A stretch of DNA of 64,000 bases, from positions 1 through 64,000 of the forward strand of contig NZ_QETA01000002.1 of the NCBI RefSeq assembly GCF_003123725.1. The letters are read 5' to 3'. The stretch is from Corticimicrobacter populi. Its GTDB lineage: Bacteria; Pseudomonadota; Gammaproteobacteria; Burkholderiales; Burkholderiaceae_B. A program made the translations under genes and the position numbers. Every line of letters starts with the position of its first letter. Position 1 is the first letter of the stretch. The notes under the pieces were generated by a model that was given only the letters and a program-made list of their open reading frames with translations, had not been told where the DNA came from and ran no database searches. Shown piece by piece: positions 42,381-50,877 of this stretch.

Positions 42381-43678
42381 GCACAACCATCAAGTATCTG
42401 CGCATGTATCTGCATCTGCCTGACCGTACGCGGCGAGCTGTAGGATACTTGTCTCAGTATGGGGACATCCTGAGGGTGTCTTTCGATGAGGCTTATATCC
42501 AGGATGCCCATCGTCCATTGCTGTCGCTGGCATATCGTGGTGCGACAGAGGCCCAGACGCAGGAAATCCTGGCTTCGGTCCGGGATGCTCGCCTGGTGCG
42601 CAGCGATGGCCGCTGGCCGGCCTATTTCGCCAATCTTTTGCCTGAGGGGCACAATCGGGATCGTCTGGCGCATGAGCGTAAATGTTCGCCTGATGATGAG
42701 TTCGAGTTATTGGCAGCGGCGGGCCATGACCTGATGGGCGCGATCGAAGTGGAACCCGTACCTTTGCAGGCAGGGGTTCCTGACCCTGTGCGCCAATGGC
42801 ATATGGCATTGGGGCTGGAGGTGCTGGAGCCGGCAGTTGTGGAGGCACCCGTAGAAGACGCCGCGTCGCTACCAGGTGTGGTCACCAAATTTTCAGCCAT
42901 TTATGATGGTCAACGGTATGTGGTCAAAAAGCACGGTGTCGCGGGCGAGTACATTCTGAAGCTACCGACCACACGGCACCCTGATCTGGTCGAAAACGAG
43001 TACACCGGTTATCGCCTGTGCGAGGCCGTCGGCCTGAATTGCGCTCAGGCTCGGGTGGTTTCACGGGCAGAGGCGGAACTCCCGGAAGCGGTTCCGTTCG
43101 ACACAATCCTGGCAGTGCCCCGCTTTGATCGCGGGCCAGGCGGCTTGCGTGTGCATATGGAAGAGTTCGCCCAGGTGCTGGGCCTGGCACCCAGGCACAA
43201 ATATGGCAAGGGCCTGTCGGACTATGCCGATATGCTGCGGGTGCTGGATGCATTGTCTGCCAACCGGATCGAGGATGTACGCGAATTTATCCATCGCTTT
43301 GTTGCATTCATCCTGCTGGGCAATACGGATGCACATCTCAAGAACTGGGCGTTGCTGTATCCCGATGGACACTCACCGGTATTGTCTCCGCTCTACGATC
43401 CCGTGTGCGTGAGCGCGTTCTTTGAGTCGGTCAAGCCGGCGGAATATGCTGTTAACCGGGCGATTGACAGCCGATTGCGAGCATTCGACTGGGATGCACT
43501 GGAGGCTTTGCTGAAACAGGCCAAGCTCTCCCGTGTGCCGAATCACATCAGGCTGGCCAAGGGGCTGGTCAGGCAGGCCCAGTCCGAATGGCCTGTGTTG
43601 TTGCACGACGCGCCGCCGGCTGTGCGGCGGACGGTGACAGAGCGCTTGCTAGGAGGCGTGGCGCTGACACAGATTTGA
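42377..43678 (+). CDS. hipA: HipA-type serine/threonine kinase toxin
   Basis: 433 residues. An N-terminal couple_hipA subdomain is followed by the kinase core: ATP lysine Lys195 in GEYILKLPT, VPRFDR, the catalytic loop LLGNTDAHLKNWALLY (Asp318, Asn323) and the metal-binding LSPLYDPVC (Asp341). All residues needed for kinase activity are present. HipA kinases phosphorylate tRNA synthetases (GltX in E. coli) and cause growth arrest and persistence. The gene ends 49 bp before the degenerate end of CRISPR array 2, which is transcribed toward it. Confidence 0.93.
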   Translation: MSTTIKYLRMYLHLPDRTRRAVGYLSQYGDILRVSFDEAYIQDAHRPLLSLAYRGATEAQTQEILASVRDARLVRSDGRWPAYFANLLPEGHNRDRLAHERKCSPDDEFELLAAAGHDLMGAIEVEPVPLQAGVPDPVRQWHMALGLEVLEPAVVEAPVEDAASLPGVVTKFSAIYDGQRYVVKKHGVAGEYILKLPTTRHPDLVENEYTGYRLCEAVGLNCAQARVVSRAEAELPEAVPFDTILAVPRFDRGPGGLRVHMEEFAQVLGLAPRHKYGKGLSDYADMLRVLDALSANRIEDVREFIHRFVAFILLGNTDAHLKNWALLYPDGHSPVLSPLYDPVCVSAFFESVKPAEYAVNRAIDSRLRAFDWDALEALLKQAKLSRVPNHIRLAKGLVRQAQSEWPVLLHDAPPAVRRTVTERLLGGVALTQI

Positions 43679-43727
43679 TCGTACCAATGCGTTTCAGTCG
43701 TCTGGCGGGTTGCCGCGTCCGAGCATT

Positions 43728-44415
43728 TTTTCAAATACTGTATACGGCTCTGAACAGTACCGCGTTATCACCATGACGAACGACGCCGTTCTGAGCTGCC
43801 TATACGGCAGTGAACCGAATGAAGTAGGTCGTCGCTGACCTCGATGCTTTCTGAGCTGCCTATACGGCAGTGAACGACAAGACCGCTGAGGATCTGCACC
43901 AGCAATTTTTCTGAGCTGTCTATACGGCAGTGAACGAAATCCTGGGCGACATGCCACCGCTGGCGCTTTTCTGAGCTGCCTATACGGCAGTGAACAGGTG
44001 ATGGCCGCGCTCAAGTCTGCTGGCCATTTTCTGAGCTGCCTATACGGCAGTGAACCTGGCATTGAGCTAGGCCTTAAGGCGACTGGCTTTCTGAGCTGCC
44101 TATACGGCAGTGAACTGTTGTCAGCCCGCCATTGCCATCCAGCTGGTTTTCTGAGCTGCCTATACGGCAGTGAACGCCCTGGAAAACGGCAGCCGAGATC
44201 ATTGACTTTTCTGAGCTGCCTATACGGCAGTGAACATGCCAGTGCTCATGCGTTGAGACAGCCGACATTTCTGAGCTGCCTATACGGCAGTGAACTGCAC
44301 GTCTCGGAGCCTTTGGATTGGGAAGAGTTTCTGAGCTGCCTATACGGCAGTGAACCTGCTGCGCGACATCCGCAACCAGTTGCCCGATTTCTGAGCTGCC
44401 TATACGGCAGTGAAC
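43728..44415 (-). CRISPR. CRISPR array 2, type I-F, 12 repeats and 11 spacers
   Basis: 28-bp repeats at an exact 60-bp period with 32-bp spacers. On the minus strand the repeat begins GTTCACTGCC, forms the CTGCC-GTATA-GGCAG hairpin and ends CTCAGAAA. The leftmost copy (43728-43755) is strongly degenerate, the next has a change in its final bases and the one at 43908 has one substitution, marking the left side as the trailer. Transcription is leftward from the leader at 44416 onward. Spacers are unique and different from those of array 1. Confidence 0.98.
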
Positions 44416-44530
44416 TACAAGAAAAAATTCACAACAGCCTGATATTCAATCCATTTTAACGAAAACAGCCTTCAACCCCTTTTTTTGCTCTACTTTGTGG
44501 GGCATTGTTTTATAAGGGTTTTTTCTGGCA
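44416..44530 (-). promoter_or_regulatory. Leader of CRISPR array 2
   Basis: AT-rich, gene-free DNA to the right of the intact end of the array. It includes AACCCCTTTTTTTG at 44474-44487, about 59 bp from the first repeat, matching in sequence and distance the motif in leader 1. A second A/T run (AAGGGTTTTTTC) follows at about 44513. Confidence 0.7.
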
Positions 44531-44533
44531 GTC

Positions 44534-44569
44534 AAAAAAAGGGTCGAGTACAGGGGCGGTTCCTGTACT
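44534..44569 (-). terminator. Rho-independent terminator of the nrd operon
   Basis: On the minus strand an 8-bp stem AGTACAGG / CCTGTACT with a 7-nt loop (44547-44569) is followed after a few bases by seven T residues. It lies 44 bp after the nrdF stop and separates this transcript from CRISPR leader 2. Confidence 0.75.
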
Positions 44570-44613
44570 GCACGTCAACAAGACAAGCACAACCCCTTTT
44601 CCTGCTATTGGCT

Positions 44614-45645
<1,032 letters not shown>

Positions 45646-47877
45646 TCAAAGTGTGCATGACACGCAGCCTTCGACTTCCGTGCCTTCCAGTGCCATCTGG
45701 CGCAGGCGAACGTAGTAGATGGTCTTGATGCCTTTGCGCCAGGCATGGATCTGTGCCTTGTTGATGTCGCGGGTGGTGGCGGTATCGCGGAAGAACAGTG
45801 TCAGCGACAGCCCCTGGTCCACGTGCTGGGTGGCCGCTGCGTAGGTGTCGATGATTTTTTCCGGACCGATTTCATAGGCATCCTGGTAGTAGGGCAGGGT
45901 GTCCTCACTCAGGTAGGGGGCGGGGTAGTACACGCGCCCGATCTTGCCTTCCTTGCGGATCTCGACTTTGGAGGCAATCGGATGGATGCTGGCCGTGGCG
46001 TTGTTGATGTACGAAATCGATCCCGTGGGCGGGACGGCTTGCAGGTTCTGGTTGTACAGGCCGTGGGCCATGACCGAATCGCGCAGCGTGCGCCAGTCAT
46101 CCTGCGTCGGGATGGCGACGCCCGCCTGTTCGAACAGGGTGCGTACGCGTTCGGTGGCCGGTTGCCAGGACTGTTCTATGTATTTGTCGAAATAGGTGCC
46201 GCTGGCATAGGTCGAGTGCTCGAATCCCTTGAAGGCAGTGCCGCGCTCGATGGCGAGTTGGTTGGAGGCGCGTATCGCATGATAGGCGACGGCATAGAAG
46301 TAGATATTGGTGAAATCGATGCCTTCTTCTGAACCGTAGTGGATATGCTCGCGTGCCAGATAGCCGTGCAGGTTCATCTGGCCCAGGCCGATGGCGTGCG
46401 AGTCGGCATTGCCTTGCGCAATGGAAGGGACCGAGCCGATATGGCTGGCATCGGATACGGCCGTCAGCGCCCGGATGGCAGTTTCGACGGTCTTGCCGAA
46501 ATCGGGGCCGTCCATGGTCTGGGCAATGTTGAGCGATCCCAGGTTGCAGGAAATATCCTTGCCGATGTGGGTGTAGCCCAGGTCGTCGTGGTAGGTGCTG
46601 GGCGTGTTGACCTGCAGGATCTCGGAGCAGAGGTTGCTCATGTTGATCCGGCCCTGGATGGGGTTGGCGCGATTGACCGTATCTTCGTACATGATGTACG
46701 GATAGCCGGACTCGAACTGGATCTCGGCCAGGGTCTGGAAAAACTCGCGCGCATTGATCTTGCGCTTGCGGATGCGGGGGTCGGCCACCATCTCGCGATA
46801 GCTGTCCGAGATACTGACATCACCAAACGGTTTGCCGTAGACGCGCTCCACGTCGTAGGGCGAGAACAGGTACATGGGCTCGTTGTCGCGGGCCAGTTCA
46901 AAGGTGATGTCGGGGATCACCACGCCCAGCGACAGGGTCTTGATGCGGATTTTTTCGTCGGCATTCTCGCGCTTGGTATCCAGAAAACGCATGATGTCCG
47001 GATGGTGCGCATTGAGATAGACCGCACCGGCTCCCTGGCGCGCACCCAACTGGTTGGCGTAGGAAAAGGCATCTTCCAGCATTTTCATGATGGGGATGAC
47101 ACCGGACGACTGGTTCTCGATCTGCTTGATGGGGGCACCCGTCTCGCGGATGTTGCTCAGCAGGAACGCCACGCCGCCGCCGCGCTTGGATAGCTGCAAG
47201 GCAGAATTGATGGCGCGCCCGATCGACTCCATGTTGTCTTCGATGCGTAGCAGGAAGCACGAGACCAGCTCGCCGCGTTGCTGCTTGCCGCAATTGAGGA
47301 AAGTCGGCGTGGCTGGCTGGAAACGCCCGGCGATCATTTCGTCGACCAGGTTCAGCGCGAAGGCCTCGTCACCTTTTGCCAGGGCCAGTGCCACCATGCA
47401 GACGCGGTCTTCGTAGCGCTCAAGGTAGCGCTTGCCGTCGAACGTGCGCAACGTATAGCTGGTGTAGTACTTGAACGCGCCGACGAATGTCTGGAAGCGG
47501 AAACGCCTGGCATAGGCGTGGTCGTAGAGTTTCTGGATGAACGCAAAATCGTACTGTGCCAGGACCTGCTTTTCGTAATAGCCGTGTTCGACAAGGTAGT
47601 CGAGCTTTTCCTTGAGGTTATGGAAGAACACGGTGTTCTGGTTGACGTGCTGCAGGAAGTATTGGCGTGCCGCCTGACGGTCGCGATCCAGTTGCAGCCG
47701 GCCATGCTCGTCGTAGAGATTGAGCATGGCATTGAGTGCGTGGTAGTCCAGCTCCGTATTGGCAGCAGCCGAACCGGCACGGGCGTGCTGGGAGGCGCTC
47801 TCCGGTCCGGATGGCTGGCCGGGCGTGTGTGGCGCAGTGCCGCTGCCGGGCACGGGGGTCAAGGTTGTCTGTTCCAA
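45646..47877 (-). CDS. nrdE: Class Ib ribonucleotide reductase, alpha subunit
   Basis: 743 residues. Catalytic features are [23 protein letters not shown] (active-site cysteine), SNLCSEILQ, the [19 protein letters not shown] region and the C-terminal redox pair CVSCTL that is re-reduced by NrdH. The family N-terminus [20 protein letters not shown] begins at about residue 43, so this copy has an extra 40-residue Gly/Ser/Ala-rich leader; a shorter start is possible but no in-frame ATG is suitably placed before the conserved part. The 5' end overlaps nrdI by 19 bp. Confidence 0.95.
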   Translation of the reverse strand: MEQTTLTPVPGSGTAPHTPGQPSGPESASQHARAGSAAANTELDYHALNAMLNLYDEHGRLQLDRDRQAARQYFLQHVNQNTVFFHNLKEKLDYLVEHGYYEKQVLAQYDFAFIQKLYDHAYARRFRFQTFVGAFKYYTSYTLRTFDGKRYLERYEDRVCMVALALAKGDEAFALNLVDEMIAGRFQPATPTFLNCGKQQRGELVSCFLLRIEDNMESIGRAINSALQLSKRGGGVAFLLSNIRETGAPIKQIENQSSGVIPIMKMLEDAFSYANQLGARQGAGAVYLNAHHPDIMRFLDTKRENADEKIRIKTLSLGVVIPDITFELARDNEPMYLFSPYDVERVYGKPFGDVSISDSYREMVADPRIRKRKINAREFFQTLAEIQFESGYPYIMYEDTVNRANPIQGRINMSNLCSEILQVNTPSTYHDDLGYTHIGKDISCNLGSLNIAQTMDGPDFGKTVETAIRALTAVSDASHIGSVPSIAQGNADSHAIGLGQMNLHGYLAREHIHYGSEEGIDFTNIYFYAVAYHAIRASNQLAIERGTAFKGFEHSTYASGTYFDKYIEQSWQPATERVRTLFEQAGVAIPTQDDWRTLRDSVMAHGLYNQNLQAVPPTGSISYINNATASIHPIASKVEIRKEGKIGRVYYPAPYLSEDTLPYYQDAYEIGPEKIIDTYAAATQHVDQGLSLTLFFRDTATTRDINKAQIHAWRKGIKTIYYVRLRQMALEGTEVEGCVSCTL

Positions 47878-48263
47878 AATTCGGTCACTCCGGTACGGAC
47901 TTTATCGACATCCTCGGGTGTGCCCATCAACTCGTAGCGATACAGGTGGGGCACGCCGCATTTCTGGGCGATGATGTCGCCGGCGATGCAATAGGCCTCG
48001 CCGAAGTTGGTGTTGCCCGATGCGATCACGCCCCGGATCAGGGCGCGGTTGGGCGCGTGATTGAGAAAACGGATGACCTGGGTCGGCACAGCACCTTTGA
48101 CGCTGCCGCCGCCATAGGTGGGGACCAGCAGGATATAAGGTTCGTCTACCGTGAAAGGTGCTTCTTCCTGGCGGATCGGAATGCGGGTGGCCGGCAGGCC
48201 GAGCTTGCCGACGAAGCGGTGTGTGTTTTCCGAGACGGTCGAGAAATAGACGAGCCTTCCCAT
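47859..48263 (-). CDS. nrdI: NrdI flavodoxin-like protein
   Basis: 134 residues. The flavin-binding start [30 protein letters not shown], then [26 protein letters not shown] and [16 protein letters not shown], are diagnostic of NrdI. It supplies the oxidant used to build the dimanganese-tyrosyl cofactor of NrdF. Overlap with nrdE and order in the operon are standard for class Ib systems. Confidence 0.95.
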   Translation of the reverse strand: MGRLVYFSTVSENTHRFVGKLGLPATRIPIRQEEAPFTVDEPYILLVPTYGGGSVKGAVPTQVIRFLNHAPNRALIRGVIASGNTNFGEAYCIAGDIIAQKCGVPHLYRYELMGTPEDVDKVRTGVTEFWNRQP

Positions 48264-48291
48264 GGCGGGTTCCGGCGTTGTCGCGTGGAAC

Positions 48292-48516
48292 TCAGTTCAG
48301 CAGGGCGCTGATCTTGTCGGGACGAAAGCCTGACCAGTGGTCGTTGCCCGCCACCACCACGGGTACCTGCTGATAGCCCATGTCGCGTACGGTATCCAGC
48401 GCCTGTTCATCCTGGGCCAGGTCGATGACCGTGTAGTCCACGCCCAGCCTGTCGAGTGCGCGGTAGGTGGCGGTGCATTGGACGCAGGCAGACTTGCTGT
48501 ATACGGTAATCGTCAT
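48292..48516 (-). CDS. nrdH: NrdH glutaredoxin-like electron donor
   Basis: 74 residues with the redox motif CVQC at positions 11-14 and the NrdH-specific WSGFRPDKI end. It reduces the C-terminal cysteines of NrdE using thioredoxin reductase. It is first gene of the operon, and the upstream leader contains a hairpin and two NrdR-like boxes. Confidence 0.95.
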   Translation of the reverse strand: MTITVYSKSACVQCTATYRALDRLGVDYTVIDLAQDEQALDTVRDMGYQQVPVVVAGNDHWSGFRPDKISALLN

Positions 48517-48544
48517 GATTATGATTCCTGAATTGAGAGGAAAT

Positions 48545-48574
48545 CATCTGGCTCACAAGTATGCGAGCCAGATG
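48545..48574 (-). other. Hairpin in the nrdH 5' leader
   Basis: A perfect 10-bp stem CATCTGGCTC / GAGCCAGATG with a 10-nt loop, 29-58 nt before the nrdH start. There is no T-run in the direction of transcription, so it is probably an mRNA leader structure and not a terminator. Confidence 0.45.
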
Positions 48575-48648
48575 CTGGGCGAAACAGAAAGCTGCCGCTC
48601 CGGTGAGGTCGGGCGGCAAATCGTGCGCTGAACAGGCACGACAGGGGA

Positions 48649-48695
48649 ATACTACATCTAGGGTTTTTTGTTGTCTAGTGCGCTAGATGTAGAAA
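48649..48695 (-). promoter_or_regulatory. Two NrdR-like boxes upstream of nrdHIEF
   Basis: 48649-48664 matches 12 of 16 positions of the NrdR consensus ACACTATATATAGTGT. 48680-48695 is a weaker copy (CTAGATGTAG core). The cores CTACATCTAG and CTAGATGTAG are exact inverted copies. Box centres are 31 bp apart, close to three helical turns, as in known NrdR-controlled promoters. They lie about 130-180 bp before the nrdH start. Confidence 0.65.
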
Positions 48696-48743
48696 AGTGT
48701 CACGCAAAAGCAAAAAGACAGCTTGTGACAGTATTGCTGCCGT

Positions 48744-49262
48744 TCATGACGATTGTTCCAGTGCCAGCAGCAATGCGGACAGGTGCGTATCAAGGCCTGC
48801 CTGTGTGTCGGCAGGCAATTCGGACAGGATGCGTCGCTCGTTTTCGATGTGCAGCACCACGACCTGGTCGATCAGTGCCAATCCGGCATCGTTCAATTGC
48901 ACAAGCAGGCTGCGTGCGTCCTGTGGATTGGGCAGGCGTGCGATGAAGCCGCGCTTTTCCAGTTGTTTGAGTCGGTGGGTCATCGTCCCCGAGGTCACCA
49001 TCAGCGTGGAAAACAGTTCGGTCGGGCTCAACCGATACGGTGCGCCGGCGCGTCGCAGTGTGGCAAGCATGTCGAACTCCCAGAGGCTGAGGCCGACGTG
49101 GGCAAAGCTGGCTTCCAGCCGCTGTTCCAGCAGTGCTGCACAGCGCTGGAGACGGCCAATCGGTCCCATGGGGCTGGCGTCCAGGTCGGGGCGTTCCCGC
49201 CGCCATTGATCGAGGATGGCATCGACGCTATCGGGTAATCGGGACAGTGATGGCTTGGGCAT
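48744..49262 (-). CDS. MarR-family regulator
   Basis: 172 residues from the ATG at 49262. The winged helix is FDMLATLRRAGAPYRLSPTELFSTLMVTSGTMTHRLKQLEKRGFIARLPNPQDARSLLVQLNDAG, with the wing D-x-R motif (PQDARS) intact. It is divergent from an EamA transporter gene with only 62 bp between the two starts, so it most likely represses that transporter and itself through the CTTGA-type repeats in the gap. The inducer is unknown. Confidence 0.9.
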   Translation of the reverse strand: MPKPSLSRLPDSVDAILDQWRRERPDLDASPMGPIGRLQRCAALLEQRLEASFAHVGLSLWEFDMLATLRRAGAPYRLSPTELFSTLMVTSGTMTHRLKQLEKRGFIARLPNPQDARSLLVQLNDAGLALIDQVVVLHIENERRILSELPADTQAGLDTHLSALLLALEQSS

Positions 49263-49266
49263 TTGT

Positions 49267-49316
49267 CTTGACTTCAAGTTAAATGGTGTTCACAATTATT
49301 TTATCTTGATTTGAAG
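49267..49316. promoter_or_regulatory. Two MarR-type operator-like sites between marR and eamA genes
   Basis: CTTGACTTCAAG (49267-49278) is a perfect CTTGA-CT-TCAAG palindrome. CTTGATTTGAAG (49305-49316) is a near copy matching 10 of 12 bases, 38 bp away. They flank the divergent promoters in a 62-bp gap, fitting a dimeric MarR repressor of both genes. Confidence 0.55.
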
Positions 49317-49324
49317 GTAATTAA

Positions 49325-50197
49325 ATGGCTGCGACTTCCTCATGGTGCTATTGGCGTGATGTCATGCTGACCGCACTGGCACCCGCGATCTGGGGCTCCA
49401 CCTACATTGTCACCACACAAGGGCTGCCACCGGATCGCCCATTTACTGCAGCGCTTATCCGCGTGCTGCCTGCCGGAATTCTGCTGCTGACTTTTACACG
49501 CTGCTTGCCGGATCGCCGGCAGTGGTGGCGTCTGCTGGTATTGGGGGCATTGAATATCGGCGTATTCCAGGCACTGTTGTTCGTCGCTGCCTATAGGCTG
49601 CCGGGAGGTCTGGCTGCGGTGCTGAGCGCGATACAGCCTTTGTTGGTGATGCTGCTGGCCTGGGCTGTGGATGGTCGCGTGCCGGCCAGAGTGACATTGT
49701 GGTCGGCGGTGGCTGGTGTAGCGGGCATGGCCATTCTGCTGCTGTCTCCGCAGACGGTATTCGAGCCGGTGGGGATTGCGGCGGCCTTGCTGGGGGCTGC
49801 CTGCATGGCTGCCGGAGTCTGGCTGACACGTCGCTGGCAAATGAACATGCCTGTGCTAGCGCTGACGGGCTGGCAACTGCTGATCGGCGGCGTGATGTTG
49901 TTGCCGGTTGCGTTGTGGGTGGATCCGCCTCTGCCGGTGCTCACCTTGTCGCAATGGGCGGCCTATGCCTACCTTTGTCTGGCGGGAGCCTTGCTGGCTT
50001 ATACGCTCTGGTTTCGAGGTGTGGCGCGCTTGCCGACCGTGGCGGTTGCCTCATTGGGGCTGCTGAGCCCCTTGACGGCAGTCGTGCTGGGGTGGGTCTT
50101 GCTGGCGCAATCCATAACGGGTACGGCGCTTGCGGGACTGGTGGTGGTGTTGGTGAGCGTGTTTGCCGTGCAGCGGACAACGGCCCGGGCCCGGTAG
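49325..50197 (+). CDS. EamA-family (drug/metabolite transporter) permease
   Basis: 290 residues with ten membrane segments in two EamA repeats. The first opens ALAPAIWGSTYIVTTQGLPPDRPFTAALIRVLPAGILLL. The second ends YTLWFRGVARLPTVAVASLGLLSPLTAVVLGWVLL. Family members export amino acids, drugs or other metabolites; the substrate is not readable. Divergence from a MarR gene suggests inducible efflux. Confidence 0.9.
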   Translation: MAATSSWCYWRDVMLTALAPAIWGSTYIVTTQGLPPDRPFTAALIRVLPAGILLLTFTRCLPDRRQWWRLLVLGALNIGVFQALLFVAAYRLPGGLAAVLSAIQPLLVMLLAWAVDGRVPARVTLWSAVAGVAGMAILLLSPQTVFEPVGIAAALLGAACMAAGVWLTRRWQMNMPVLALTGWQLLIGGVMLLPVALWVDPPLPVLTLSQWAAYAYLCLAGALLAYTLWFRGVARLPTVAVASLGLLSPLTAVVLGWVLLAQSITGTALAGLVVVLVSVFAVQRTTARAR

Positions 50198-50260
50198 GTC
50201 ACCCTGGCCACGTACCTGCTTGCGCATGGCAAGCAGGTGAGCAAACACCGCGTGGAAAAA

Positions 50261-50806
50261 TTATTGTCCGTCTTTGAGGGCGCTGGCTTCTTCAGGAGCC
50301 CGGTAGCCGCGCTGGTAGGCGCGGGTGAAGCTGCCAAGCGCTTCGAGCGCCTCCTGGGGGGAGTGCCCAGGCTTGACGACAAAGCTGTCGAAACCGCAGC
50401 GTGCCTGGTAGAACACCGTGTCGATCATCACGTCGCCGCGTGCGCGCAGGTCACCGTGCCAGCCGTGCTTGTCGCGCAGCAACTGGGCGATGGAGTAGCC
50501 CCTGCCGTCGGTATAGGCAGGAAAATCGACGGCCAGATAGGCGATGCCCTGCGGATCGATCCGGCCTGCGGCATCGGCCAGCCCGGCGGGATCGTCGTCC
50601 GGATGGAACAGGATGCCGACAGGGTGGTGGCGTTGGCGCAGTGTGTCGCGGTGGGCCAACCAGGTGGACAGGGGTAGCAGCCAGTCGGGTTCGTCGGGGG
50701 GCAGCGTGGTGTCTTCTGCGCTTTCTGGCGTAAAGACATGGGTCGGATCGGGGCTGATGCGACCGTGCAGGATCAGGTGGGCGATGGAGGCGTCAGTTGT
50801 GCTCAT
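50261..50806 (-). CDS. DUF934 protein linked to sulfite reduction
   Basis: 181 residues of the DUF934 family, with WLLPLSTWLAHRDTLRQR, YLAVDFPAYTDGRGYSIAQLLR and TVFYQARCGFDSFVVKPGHSPQEALEAL. In many proteobacteria this family lies directly downstream of an assimilatory sulfite/nitrite-type reductase, as here (71 bp after cysI), and is thought to help that enzyme, though its activity is unknown. The call rests on these conserved phrases and the context. Confidence 0.85.
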   Translation of the reverse strand: MSTTDASIAHLILHGRISPDPTHVFTPESAEDTTLPPDEPDWLLPLSTWLAHRDTLRQRHHPVGILFHPDDDPAGLADAAGRIDPQGIAYLAVDFPAYTDGRGYSIAQLLRDKHGWHGDLRARGDVMIDTVFYQARCGFDSFVVKPGHSPQEALEALGSFTRAYQRGYRAPEEASALKDGQ

Positions 50807-50877
50807 GGCGCGATCAAAATGAAAAGGATGTGGGGCACGTGTCGGCAGAACCCGCTATGGTACTGCCGACACATCCA

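Noticed and set aside
43694-44459. Open frames crossing CRISPR array 2
   Set aside because: Same cause as for array 1; they consist of repeat-derived peptides joined by spacer-derived ones.
48517-48743. Cobalamin riboswitch upstream of nrdH
   Set aside because: The leader is short and lacks a B12-box-like conserved core; only a simple hairpin and NrdR-like boxes are seen.
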